From: Candidatus Buchananbacteria bacterium RIFCSPLOWO2_02_FULL_46_11b
GTDB lineage: Bacteria; Patescibacteriota; Patescibacteriia; Buchananbacterales; UBA6539
Length of the DNA stretch: 10,446 nucleotides
Reading direction: 5' to 3'
NCBI GenBank assembly: GCA_001817615.1
Contig: MHIR01000003.1
Coordinates: forward strand, 841 to 11,286
Under the pieces are notes generated by a model. The model had not been told where the DNA came from. It was given only the letters and a program-made list of their open reading frames with translations, and did not search any database. Each line of letters starts with the position of its first letter. The first letter of the stretch is position 1. This document shows positions 1 through 4,804 of the stretch, piece by piece. A program made the translations under genes and the position numbers.

Positions 1-184
1 CAATGAGGTGCTTGATCACTACCTTGGCTATTTCTCTGATCACCGGAAGTACCCTGGCGAACATATCGCCTTCGGCCAGCCGCTTCAGATCGGCGCTGGT
101 CGCGCCGGCTCGCCTAGCGGCCAGTTTGATTTCATTAGCCAAACCAACATCGAGCATTAAATCGCTTTCATTCTTCTCACTCAT
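1..184 (-). CDS. Hypothetical small protein, N-terminal part (runs off the left edge)
   Basis: The reading frame starts at the ATG at 184 and is open to the window edge (61 codons seen), reading MSEKNESDLMLDVGLANEI and onward. An AAGGAG Shine-Dalgarno sits just upstream, and a good promoter lies about 160 nt further back. The visible part is acidic at first, then predicted helical with basic residues (LAARRAG, DLKRLAEGD, then VLPVIREIAKVVIKHLI). The pattern of a short N-terminus, an AG-T-DLK-L-EGD block and a following VIR-A-V block recalls, from memory, a family of short uncharacterised proteins common in Parcubacteria. I cannot confirm this and assign no function. A frame from 410 to 177 on the same strand begins upstream of the promoter and is treated as leader, not gene. 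Confidence 0.75.
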   Translation of the reverse strand, partial: MSEKNESDLMLDVGLANEIKLAARRAGATSADLKRLAEGDMFARVLPVIREIAKVVIKHLI

Positions 185-261
185 CGTTGTTCTCCTTTTT
201 TGCAACCATGTTCTTTTTGAACCGTGTCGCGGTTTTGATTTTTGCCAGCGGACCGCTTAAT

Positions 262-313
262 GCGGCCATAGCCAGAAAACGTCCATGATTGAACGGCTTT
301 TGGCCATGGCCGC
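262..313 (-). promoter_or_regulatory. Leader hairpin of the minus-strand gene at 184
   Basis: Positions 302-313 and 262-273 form a 12-bp helix. The single difference between the arms is a G-U pair in the minus-strand RNA but an A-C mismatch in the plus-strand RNA, which fits transcription from the minus promoter. An AAAA/TTTT and CGT/ACG extension continues the stem inward. A smaller AACCG/CGGTT hairpin follows closer to the start codon. There is no U-tract, so this is a leader structure, not a terminator. Its regulatory role is inferred only. Confidence 0.5.
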
Positions 314-345
314 TTGTATCTATGTTTAAAAAGAGCTGATAATAA

Positions 346-374
346 AACATACCGCATTTAACGGCTTTTGTCAA
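346..374 (-). promoter_or_regulatory. Sigma70-type promoter for the minus-strand gene at 184
   Basis: On the minus strand TTGACA (374-369) is followed by a 17-nt spacer and TATGTT (351-346). Predicted transcription start is about 339, giving a leader of about 155 nt. Its -35 overlaps the -35 of the divergent pth promoter. Confidence 0.75.
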
Positions 375-396
375 GGATTGAGATTTTTGGTAGAAT
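368..396 (+). promoter_or_regulatory. Promoter for pth, overlapping the divergent promoter
   Basis: TTGTCA (368-373), a 17-nt spacer and TAGAAT (391-396), with TGG directly before the -10 as an extended element. Predicted start is about 403, leaving a leader of about 110 nt that contains the 438-493 palindrome. Confidence 0.6.
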
Positions 397-411
397 AAAG
401 GTAGCCTCATT

Positions 412-503
412 AAAACACAAGGACACTAGAATATAAAAACATTAAAACATAAAAACAATCTACTTTAACAGTTTGTTTTTATGTTTTAATGTTCTTGTGT
501 TTT
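412..503. repeat. Palindrome upstream of pth, AT-rich word repeats
   Basis: Positions 438-458 and 473-493 are perfect 21-bp inverted arms around a 14-nt loop. A second pair, AAAACACAAG (412-421) and CTTGTGTTTT (494-503), lies directly outside after a one-sided gap. Each arm is built from variants of the word ATTAAAACATAAAA. The block ends 10 nt before the pth start codon, so in the pth mRNA it would be a strong hairpin just before the coding region. Confidence 0.85.
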
Positions 504-512
504 TATGATTTT

Positions 513-1085
513 ATGAAGCTAATTATCGGCCTCGGCAACCCCGGCAAAAAATACGAAACAACCTGGCACAACCTGGGCTTTTTGGCGGTTGACGCTTTGG
601 CCGCTTCCAAGCCGGAAATGTTTTTAAAATGCAAACAAAGCGCCAAATTCAAAGCCGAGGTTTGCGAGGGCAGTGAGCTGGAAGAAAAAATAATCCTGGC
701 CAAGCCCCGGACTTTTATGAATAAATCGGGTCAGGCGGTCAAAGCCATCATGTCTTTTTATAAAATAAAACCCCAGGATCTCTGGGTCATTCATGACGAT
801 ATTGATATTGAGCTGGGCCGCCTGAAAATCTCCCATAATTCCGCGGCCGCGGGCCACAAGGGCGTGCAGTCAATTATTAACGAGATTGGCAGCCAAGAAT
901 TTGTCCGCTTCCGGCTGGGCATTAAGACCAGGGGCCAGGGCCAAATCCCGGCCGAAGAATATGTCTTGCAAAAAATCGGCAAAGAAGATAAAATGATAAT
1001 TGACGAAACCCTCAAGGAAACGCTGGCCGCCCTTTCGGTGGCTTTGATGGAAGGCGTGACGGAAGCGAAAAACGAGTTCAATTAG
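513..1085 (+). CDS. pth: Peptidyl-tRNA hydrolase (Pth, bacterial type)
   Basis: Cytoplasmic hydrolase that cuts the ester bond of peptidyl-tRNAs dropped from stalled ribosomes, recycling tRNA. The 190-aa product is normal for the family. Seen in sequence: N-terminal IIGLGNPGKKY (residues 4-14), the H19-N20 pair of the active site, PRTFMNKSG with the substrate-binding Asn at residue 70, and HDDIDIELG (94-102) with the catalytic-site Asp. The usual Arg before His-Asn is Trp here (TWHNLG), and the block that often reads GGHNG reads AGHKG (113-117). I place the start at the ATG at 513 because homologues begin MKLIIGLGNPG; the frame is open to 489 but the extra eight residues look non-coding. No Shine-Dalgarno is visible. 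It is followed by its own terminator and is probably monocistronic. Confidence 0.96.
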   Translation: MKLIIGLGNPGKKYETTWHNLGFLAVDALAASKPEMFLKCKQSAKFKAEVCEGSELEEKIILAKPRTFMNKSGQAVKAIMSFYKIKPQDLWVIHDDIDIELGRLKISHNSAAAGHKGVQSIINEIGSQEFVRFRLGIKTRGQGQIPAEEYVLQKIGKEDKMIIDETLKETLAALSVALMEGVTEAKNEFN

Positions 1086-1111
1086 TTTAACAATCATAAA
1101 TAATCAACGTA

Positions 1112-1144
1112 GCGCCACTCTGTTTTAGAGTTAGGCGTTTTTTT
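1112..1144 (+). terminator. Intrinsic terminator of pth
   Basis: Stem CGCC-ACTCT (1113-1121), loop GTTTT, AGAGT-(TA)-GGCG (1127-1137), then seven Ts (1138-1144). It lies 27 nt after the pth stop codon. Confidence 0.9.
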
Positions 1145-1152
1145 ATACCACA

Positions 1153-1200
1153 CCCTCACCCTGTCCCTCCCCCTATTCAGGGGGAGGGACAGGGTGAGGG
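1153..1200. repeat. GC-rich 22-bp perfect palindrome
   Basis: Arms 1153-1174 and 1179-1200 are perfect inverted repeats around the tetranucleotide ATTC. The left arm is pyrimidine-rich (words CCCTCACC, TCCCTCCCCC) and the right arm purine-rich. From memory, similar CCCTCACCC palindromes occur between genes in many unrelated bacterial genomes, so it may be a REP-like or MITE-like unit. It lies between the pth terminator and the RNA gene at 1211-1364. Confidence 0.85.
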
Positions 1201-1210
1201 GTTGAGAGGT

Positions 1211-1364
1211 AAACAAAAAACAGCTTCCAAAATACTGCCTGCCAGCGTAAGACATACAGTTGAAAAAACAACGTACAGCTTAGCTTGTGGCTACTAACCA
1301 GGCTAGGAGGGTTGGCCTAATTCTCGCCGCTGGCAAACAGAATTCTGAAAGCTGTTTTCCAGGA
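1211..1364 (-). ncRNA. Candidate structured non-coding RNA, about 150 nt
   Basis: A free-standing transcription unit is visible: an extended -10 promoter (1371-1399), predicted start near 1364, and a 31-bp helix joining 1328-1358 to 1217-1247 without bulges. The helix is followed on the minus strand by TTTTTTGTTT, as in an intrinsic terminator. The arms differ at five positions: four are G-U pairs in the minus-strand RNA (the fifth is U-U), but would be C-A or A-C mismatches in a plus-strand RNA. This fixes the strand. The 80-nt interior can form a hairpin AACC/GGTT with loop CTCCTAGCCT and another, TAC-GTTG/CAAC-GTA, around a T6 loop. No long frame is present. It lacks the SRP RNA tetraloop region and the symmetric bubble of 6S RNA. 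I do not recognise the family. Confidence 0.6.
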
Positions 1365-1370
1365 TATAAT

Positions 1371-1399
1371 ACCTTAGCATATCGCTCAAAATAAGTCAA
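1371..1399 (-). promoter_or_regulatory. Promoter of the 150-nt RNA
   Basis: On the minus strand TTGACT (1399-1394), 17-nt spacer ending TGC, and TAAGGT (1376-1371), an extended -10 arrangement. Predicted start about 1364, just before the long helix. Confidence 0.6.
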
Positions 1400-1407
1400 T
1401 ACCCGCG

Positions 1408-1485
1408 AATCTACAAATCAATTACAAATCTACACATAAACGCGAATAAGTCAGTATTTGTAGATTTGTAATTGATTTGTAGATT
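1408..1485. repeat. 27-bp perfect palindrome built from CTACAAATC words
   Basis: Arms 1408-1434 and 1459-1485 are perfect inverted repeats around a 24-nt centre. Each arm holds short direct copies of ACAAATC. Fragments such as CGCGAAT and AATAAGTCA occur both at the outer left edge (1389-1410) and in the centre (1441-1454), so the block looks assembled from a small set of words. Confidence 0.85.
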
Positions 1486-1494
1486 TGCAGGGAT

Positions 1495-1524
1495 AAAAAA
1501 AGGACGCCGCTTGATGCCGCGTCC
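1495..1524 (-). terminator. Intrinsic terminator of the three-gene operon
   Basis: On the minus strand GGACGC-G-GC, loop ATCAA, GC-G-GCGTCC (1524-1502), then seven Ts (1501-1495). It lies 22 nt after the stop codon of the last operon gene. Confidence 0.85.
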
Positions 1525-1546
1525 ACAATGAACAAATTGCCAGATT

Positions 1547-2209
1547 CTAAAACAGAAAGGATTGTGAGCTGTCCCTATGACAGGCCGCCAAATCGCGCAA
1601 TTGGCCGCTGATCCGCGCCCGTTCCTTAATCTCTTCAGGCGAGGGATGCAAAGCCCGCTCTTGAGCCGCTTGCGCCTCCTGCTGCCGGCGCGACATTTCC
1701 GCCTGCGCCGCCGCCTCGTTCGTCCCCAGGGGAACGGCTAAAAGCTGATCTCTGACTACGGTAAAAGTGCCGAGTGCCGGTTCCAAATTTGCTTTTCGCA
1801 GGGCTTGGCTCTCTGAAATTGCTTCTACCAGCGCCTTGGGAAAATCCGCAAAAGTGGCTTGCCAGAGAATCAGCCACCATTGCTTGTTGGCAAAAGTCGG
1901 CGCTGGCTTTAATTCCTTTGCCGGCCGCTTGGCATGCAAAATCGTGCTGGCCCAAACCGCCACGCCATGAAAGTCGCGATTCCAGACCGATTCAGATACG
2001 TGCAAAATGGCGTCTTTCTCCGGGTCAATCTTTTCGCGGCCGACTAATTCCACCCATCTTTCCGTGGCCTTAAAGGTAAGCCGGGCATTGTAAGCCGGAA
2101 TATCAATGATGGCCACCAAGCGATTCCGGTCAACATGATGAAGCGCCAGTTCCACTTGCTCGCCGTTGCTTTGGCGAGTGACTGTCATCTTCGCCTTTTC
2201 TTTCTCCAT
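1547..2209 (-). CDS. Hypothetical protein, 220 aa, last gene of an unknown operon
   Basis: I do not recognise this protein. It starts at the ATG at 2209, with AAAGGAGG ending 5 nt before it; that Shine-Dalgarno overlaps the stop codon of the previous gene, so translation is probably coupled. Residues 1-60 look beta-rich (VELALHHVDRNRLVAIIDI, ARLTFKATERWVELV). The middle is rich in Trp (WVELV, VWNRDF, VAVWAS, KQWWLILWQATF) and resembles no family I can name. Residues 163-205 form a polar Ala/Gln/Glu/Arg stretch likely to be helical or coiled coil. No signal peptide or membrane segment is seen. It could be a small cytoplasmic structural or nucleic-acid-associated protein, but nothing in the sequence settles that. 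Confidence 0.8.
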   Translation of the reverse strand: MEKEKAKMTVTRQSNGEQVELALHHVDRNRLVAIIDIPAYNARLTFKATERWVELVGREKIDPEKDAILHVSESVWNRDFHGVAVWASTILHAKRPAKELKPAPTFANKQWWLILWQATFADFPKALVEAISESQALRKANLEPALGTFTVVRDQLLAVPLGTNEAAAQAEMSRRQQEAQAAQERALHPSPEEIKERARISGQLRDLAACHRDSSQSFLF

Positions 2210-2220
2210 CTTCCCCTCCT

Positions 2221-2412
2221 TTAACTCTCAACCGGCTTGGCGGAAAGCTGGCCCGCGCCGTAAGGTTCCAAAAGTTCGGCCGAACTGTTTACGACCGCCA
2301 GTCTGACCGCGTGGCTTTTACTTTTGGCCAAAAATCTGCCGACAAATTCCGGGGCGCCGTTGTCGCGGCGATAAACTTCCCACGTCCTAAGACTATCATT
2401 GTTTTTTTCCAT
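2221..2412 (-). CDS. Hypothetical protein, 63 aa, second gene of the operon
   Basis: I start it at the ATG at 2412 (MEKNNDSLRTWEVYRRDNGA), which has GAAAGGAAGAA before it; the frame is open further upstream to 2454 but the extra Lys/Arg/Ala-rich residues look like translated leader. Visible pattern: W11-x-V-x-R, a DNGAPEF turn, FLAKSKSHAVRLAVV, then LLEPYGAGQLSA near the C-terminus. The same pattern occurs in the product of the preceding gene (2473-2751), so the two are probably diverged paralogues. It ends 11 nt before the next gene. It has no Cys, signal peptide or membrane segment. Function unknown. Confidence 0.75.
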   Translation of the reverse strand: MEKNNDSLRTWEVYRRDNGAPEFVGRFLAKSKSHAVRLAVVNSSAELLEPYGAGQLSAKPVES

Positions 2413-2472
2413 TTCTTCCTTTCTCCTTGCGCTTGCCGTTGCTTTTTTTCTCATCCATTTGCTTTTCTTTTT

Positions 2473-2751
2473 TCATCTGTCGTAACTTAACCCTCCCTTT
2501 GAAACTTCTATTCTGCATTTCAGACGGAAAAATTCCGCGTTCGCTTCAAGACCGCCGCGGCCGGCCGCTAACGCCGAAAGCCGGCCGGCCAATTGAAGCG
2601 GCCGAAGTTCTTTAAAATTCAGACTAACCGCGGACAAAATTGCCGACTGTTCGCTAAGAGCCCAAAAAAGACCATTTTTTATCGGCTCTTGAGCGCCATC
2701 TTCAAGCAGACGGCACACGATCCACCATTGCTTAACCTCATTTATTCCCAT
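2473..2751 (-). CDS. Hypothetical protein, 92 aa, first gene of the operon
   Basis: It starts at the ATG at 2751 with AAAAAGGAG seven nt upstream and is the first gene after the 2816-2844 promoter. Residues 9-61 parallel the 63-aa product of the next gene: W-W-I-x-C-R near the start, EDGAQEP, FWALSEQSAILSAVSLN, then LRPLQLAGRLSA. It has a C-terminal extension of about 30 residues (AGRGGLEANAEFFRLKCR) that the neighbour lacks. The DNA for residues 54-68 is a GC-rich run with its own inverted repeats (GGCCGGC words near 2560-2590). No known domain is recognised. The shared pattern suggests one small alpha/beta fold duplicated in tandem. Confidence 0.8.
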   Translation of the reverse strand: MGINEVKQWWIVCRLLEDGAQEPIKNGLFWALSEQSAILSAVSLNFKELRPLQLAGRLSALAAGRGGLEANAEFFRLKCRIEVSKGGLSYDR

Positions 2752-2815
2752 GCTTTCTCTCCTTTTTGTTTAGAGTTTTTATTCCCAATAACAAAGGACA
2801 GAATAACAATACTTG

Positions 2816-2844
2816 ATATTAACATAAATTTAAAAATATGTCAA
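2816..2844 (-). promoter_or_regulatory. Promoter of the three-gene operon
   Basis: On the minus strand TTGACA (2844-2839), a 17-nt AT-rich spacer ending TGT, and TAATAT (2821-2816). Predicted start is about 2809, giving a leader of about 58 nt to the ATG at 2751. It is one of the strongest promoter matches in the window. Confidence 0.85.
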
Positions 2845-2910
2845 GCCAAAAATAAATTTAGGCGAATAAGCAAAGCGGCTTAATTTTGAAAACGTTGAAT
2901 AATTGTTTCT

Positions 2911-3083
2911 AGAGGGGTTAAGAGGGCGTCAGAAGGCTTGAGAGGGTAAGAAGGCGAGAAGATTGAGAGGGCGTCAGAAGGATTAGAAGGCGCTCTTGTT
3001 CTCTGCTTATCCTTTTTGCCTTCTTTGCCTTCTAACCCTCTTCACTTCTTAAGCCATCTCAAGCCATCTTATCCCTTCTTGCA
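2911..3083. repeat. Purine/pyrimidine palindromic block upstream of dprA
   Basis: The plus strand is almost all purine-rich words from 2911 to 2990 (AGAAGG, GAGAGGG, TTAAGAGGG) and pyrimidine-rich complements of them from 3001 to 3078 (CCTTCT, AACCCTCTT, AAGCCATCT). AGAGGGCGTCAGAAGG occurs twice, at 2921-2936 and 2966-2981. The arms are related by degenerate words, not by one perfect copy. It fills most of the 388-bp gap before dprA; I see no gene there. A weak promoter-like TTGAAA-17-CTAGAG (2886-2914) is the only candidate for dprA. Confidence 0.75.
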
Positions 3084-3140
3084 AATGATTAATCAACGCT
3101 CTCAATTTACTTAATTCACTTCTAAATTAACTCCCACCCT

Positions 3141-4250
3141 ATGCCTTACGCCGCCAACAATCTTAGAAACGACCTGAAATTCTGGCTGGCTTTCAACCAG
3201 ATTTCAGTCATCGGCCCGGTGCGCATCGGCCGGCTGCTTGATTATTTTCCCGATCTGCAAACCGCCTGGCAGGCGGACTTATCGGAATTAGCTCAAGCCG
3301 GCCTGGAATTTAAAATCGCCCAGGAAGTGGCCGCCAAAAAAAGAGAAATCAATCCCGAGCAAGAGCTGGAAAAAATAGAAAAAGCCGGGGTAAAAATCAT
3401 GGCCTTTTCCGATCCCGGCTACCCCAAGCTTTTAAAAGAAATCTACGCTCCGCCATTTTTGCTTTATTATTTCGGAGAGCTGGATTTGAATAATGATTTT
3501 TCCCTGGCCATTGTCGGCACCAGGAAAATCACGAATTACGGCCGCCAGGCCACCGAAAAAATCGCGGGCGAACTGGCGCAAGCCGGCTTAACTATTGTCT
3601 CGGGTCTAGCTTTGGGTATTGATGCCTGCGCCCATCAGTCCGCTTTGGATAATCGGGGTAAAACCGTGGCGGTTTTGGGTTCAGGGCTGGGACAAATTTA
3701 TCCGGCTTACAACCGCCGGCTGGCCGAAAAAATAATTGAGTCGGGCGGCGCCGTCGTTTCCGAATTTCCTTTCAATATGCGGCCGCTGAAATTCAATTTT
3801 CCCCAAAGGAACCGCGTCATTTCCGGTTTAAGCCTGGGCACGCTGGTTACCGAGGCCGGACTTAAATCCGGCGCCTTGATTACGGCCAAATACGCCCTGG
3901 AACAAAACCGGGAAGTTTTTGCCGTGCCCGGCAATATCTTTAGTCCCTTGGCGGCCGGTCCGAATCAATTAATCAAGCTGGGCGCGAAAATGGCGGAAAA
4001 CGCCAATGATATTTTGGAAACGCTTAACCTGCAAAAGGCTCAGGAATTCAAAAGCGTCAAACAAGCCGTACCGGAAAATGAAACCGAAAAAATCTTACTG
4101 GCATTTTTGGCCGAAGCGCCGTACCATGTTGACAAGCTGGCCCTGACGGCCAAAATGGACATCAGCGCCGTGAATTCGGCTCTGGTCGTCATGGAGATGA
4201 AGGGGATGATTAGAAATTTAGGCGGGCAGGTGTACGTGAAAGCGCGGTGA
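3141..4250 (+). CDS. dprA: DNA-processing protein DprA (natural transformation)
   Basis: Cytoplasmic single-strand DNA-binding protein that receives incoming DNA during transformation and loads RecA. The 369-aa product has the three expected parts: an N-terminal SAM-like region (about 1-90), the Rossmann-type core (about 115-295), and a C-terminal winged-helix segment (about 312-367). Core motifs seen: IVGTRKITNYG (124-134), SGLALGIDACAH (154-165), GSGLGQIYP (180-188), EFPFNMRPLKFNFPQRNRVI (208-227), SGALITA (243-249) and VPGNIFSP (262-269). The start is the first ATG giving the full N-domain; there is no Shine-Dalgarno. The stop codon ends two bases before the inverted repeat that brackets the next gene, so a shared transcript is possible. 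It implies a competence pathway, as is common in Parcubacteria. Confidence 0.96.
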   Translation: MPYAANNLRNDLKFWLAFNQISVIGPVRIGRLLDYFPDLQTAWQADLSELAQAGLEFKIAQEVAAKKREINPEQELEKIEKAGVKIMAFSDPGYPKLLKEIYAPPFLLYYFGELDLNNDFSLAIVGTRKITNYGRQATEKIAGELAQAGLTIVSGLALGIDACAHQSALDNRGKTVAVLGSGLGQIYPAYNRRLAEKIIESGGAVVSEFPFNMRPLKFNFPQRNRVISGLSLGTLVTEAGLKSGALITAKYALEQNREVFAVPGNIFSPLAAGPNQLIKLGAKMAENANDILETLNLQKAQEFKSVKQAVPENETEKILLAFLAEAPYHVDKLALTAKMDISAVNSALVVMEMKGMIRNLGGQVYVKAR

Positions 4251-4251
4251 T

Positions 4252-4270
4252 CAATAAAGCAATAAAACAA
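4252..4270. repeat. Left inverted arm bracketing the four-helix-bundle gene
   Basis: These 19 bases are the exact reverse complement of 4662-4680. They contain two 8-bp units (TAAAGCAA, TAAAACAA), begin one base after the dprA stop codon and end two bases before the next start codon. Confidence 0.9.
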
Positions 4271-4272
4271 AT

Positions 4273-4644
4273 ATGAATGAATATCAGAAAAAATTAAAAA
4301 AGAAAATGGATGAATATGCCCATCTTATTTATCGAATTGCCAAAGATTTCCCAAGGCATGAATTATATGGAATAGTTTCACAAATAAGAAGAGCTGCTTT
4401 ATCTATTATTCTAAACTATATTGAAGGCTGGGCAAGAAAAAAACCATTAGTGCGTTTAAATTTTCTAGAAATATCTTACGGTTCGCTTAAAGAATCAAAA
4501 TATCTACTATCCTTTTCTTTAGTTGAAGAGTATTTGAATAAAAATGATTATGATCATGGAATTAAATTAGCCGATGAAATTGGCGCCATGCTCTGGAAAG
4601 ACATTGAAGGCTTGAAAAAATTCATTGATTCTAATAAAAATTAG
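4273..4644 (+). CDS. Four-helix-bundle protein (S23 / 23S rRNA intervening-sequence family)
   Basis: The 123-aa product matches the family signature: FPRHELYGIVSQIRRAALSI (26-45), then NYIEGWARKK (48-57), NFLEISYGSLKESKYLL (63-79), and a last helix rich in Leu and Lys. Members form compact helical bundles that multimerise. Some lie within 23S rRNA intervening sequences and others (Avd) accompany diversity-generating retroelements; for most, including this one, the role is unknown. No reverse transcriptase or rRNA is in the window. The gene is clearly more AT-rich than its neighbours and is closely bracketed by perfect inverted repeats, which suggests acquisition as a cassette. The ATG at 4273 lacks a Shine-Dalgarno. 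Confidence 0.9.
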   Translation: MNEYQKKLKKKMDEYAHLIYRIAKDFPRHELYGIVSQIRRAALSIILNYIEGWARKKPLVRLNFLEISYGSLKESKYLLSFSLVEEYLNKNDYDHGIKLADEIGAMLWKDIEGLKKFIDSNKN

Positions 4645-4645
4645 C

Positions 4646-4685
4646 TTGCTTTATTGCTTTATTGTTTTATTGCTTTATTGTTTTA
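4646..4685. repeat. Five tandem 8-bp repeats, right arm of the cassette
   Basis: Five back-to-back copies of TTGYTTTA (Y is C, C, T, C, T in order). Positions 4662-4680 are the exact inverted copy of 4252-4270. The array begins right after the stop codon of the four-helix-bundle gene. Confidence 0.92.
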
Positions 4686-4696
4686 TTGGCTAACAT

Positions 4697-4725
4697 TTGA
4701 CAAATAACCAATTTTATTTTATTCT
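4697..4725 (+). promoter_or_regulatory. Promoter of topA
   Basis: TTGACA (4697-4702), a 17-nt AT-rich spacer and TATTCT (4720-4725). Predicted start is about 4732, leaving a leader of about 73 nt that holds the 4747-4793 hairpin. Confidence 0.65.
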
Positions 4726-4746
4726 AACTACTAACCACCTAATTAA

Positions 4747-4793
4747 TCCGACGAAGCTCGACTTTGTTAGACTAAAGTAAGAGCGCAGTCGGA
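4747..4793 (+). promoter_or_regulatory. Leader hairpin before topA
   Basis: Nested stems TCCGAC/GTCGGA (4747-4752 with 4788-4793), GCTC/GAGC (4756-4759 with 4781-4784) and ACTTT/AAAGT (4761-4765 with 4774-4778), separated by small internal loops, with an 8-nt apical loop. It ends 11 nt before the topA ATG and has no U-tract, so it is more likely a translational or stability element than a terminator. Its role is inferred. Confidence 0.6.
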
Positions 4794-4804
4794 CAACCTA
4801 ACCC

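Noticed and set aside
177..410. 77-codon minus-strand frame upstream of the left-edge gene
   Set aside because: It begins upstream of the predicted -35, so it could not be translated from that transcript, and its sequence is explained by leader hairpins.
1211..1364. 6S RNA, SRP RNA or tmRNA
   Set aside because: No central symmetric bubble, no conserved SRP loop bases, no tRNA-like ends or tag frame; identity left open.
1365..1370. Plus-strand TATAAT as a promoter
   Set aside because: No acceptable -35 at 16-18 nt and no plus-strand gene downstream; it overlaps the minus-strand initiation region.
2921..2981. Possible CRISPR: 16-bp direct repeat with a 45-nt period
   Set aside because: Only two copies, and the region is a degenerate purine-rich repeat with a pyrimidine-rich mirror; no cas genes.
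4273..4644. Avd protein of a diversity-generating retroelement
   Set aside because: No reverse transcriptase, template repeat or variable repeat is in the window; the family is broader than Avd.
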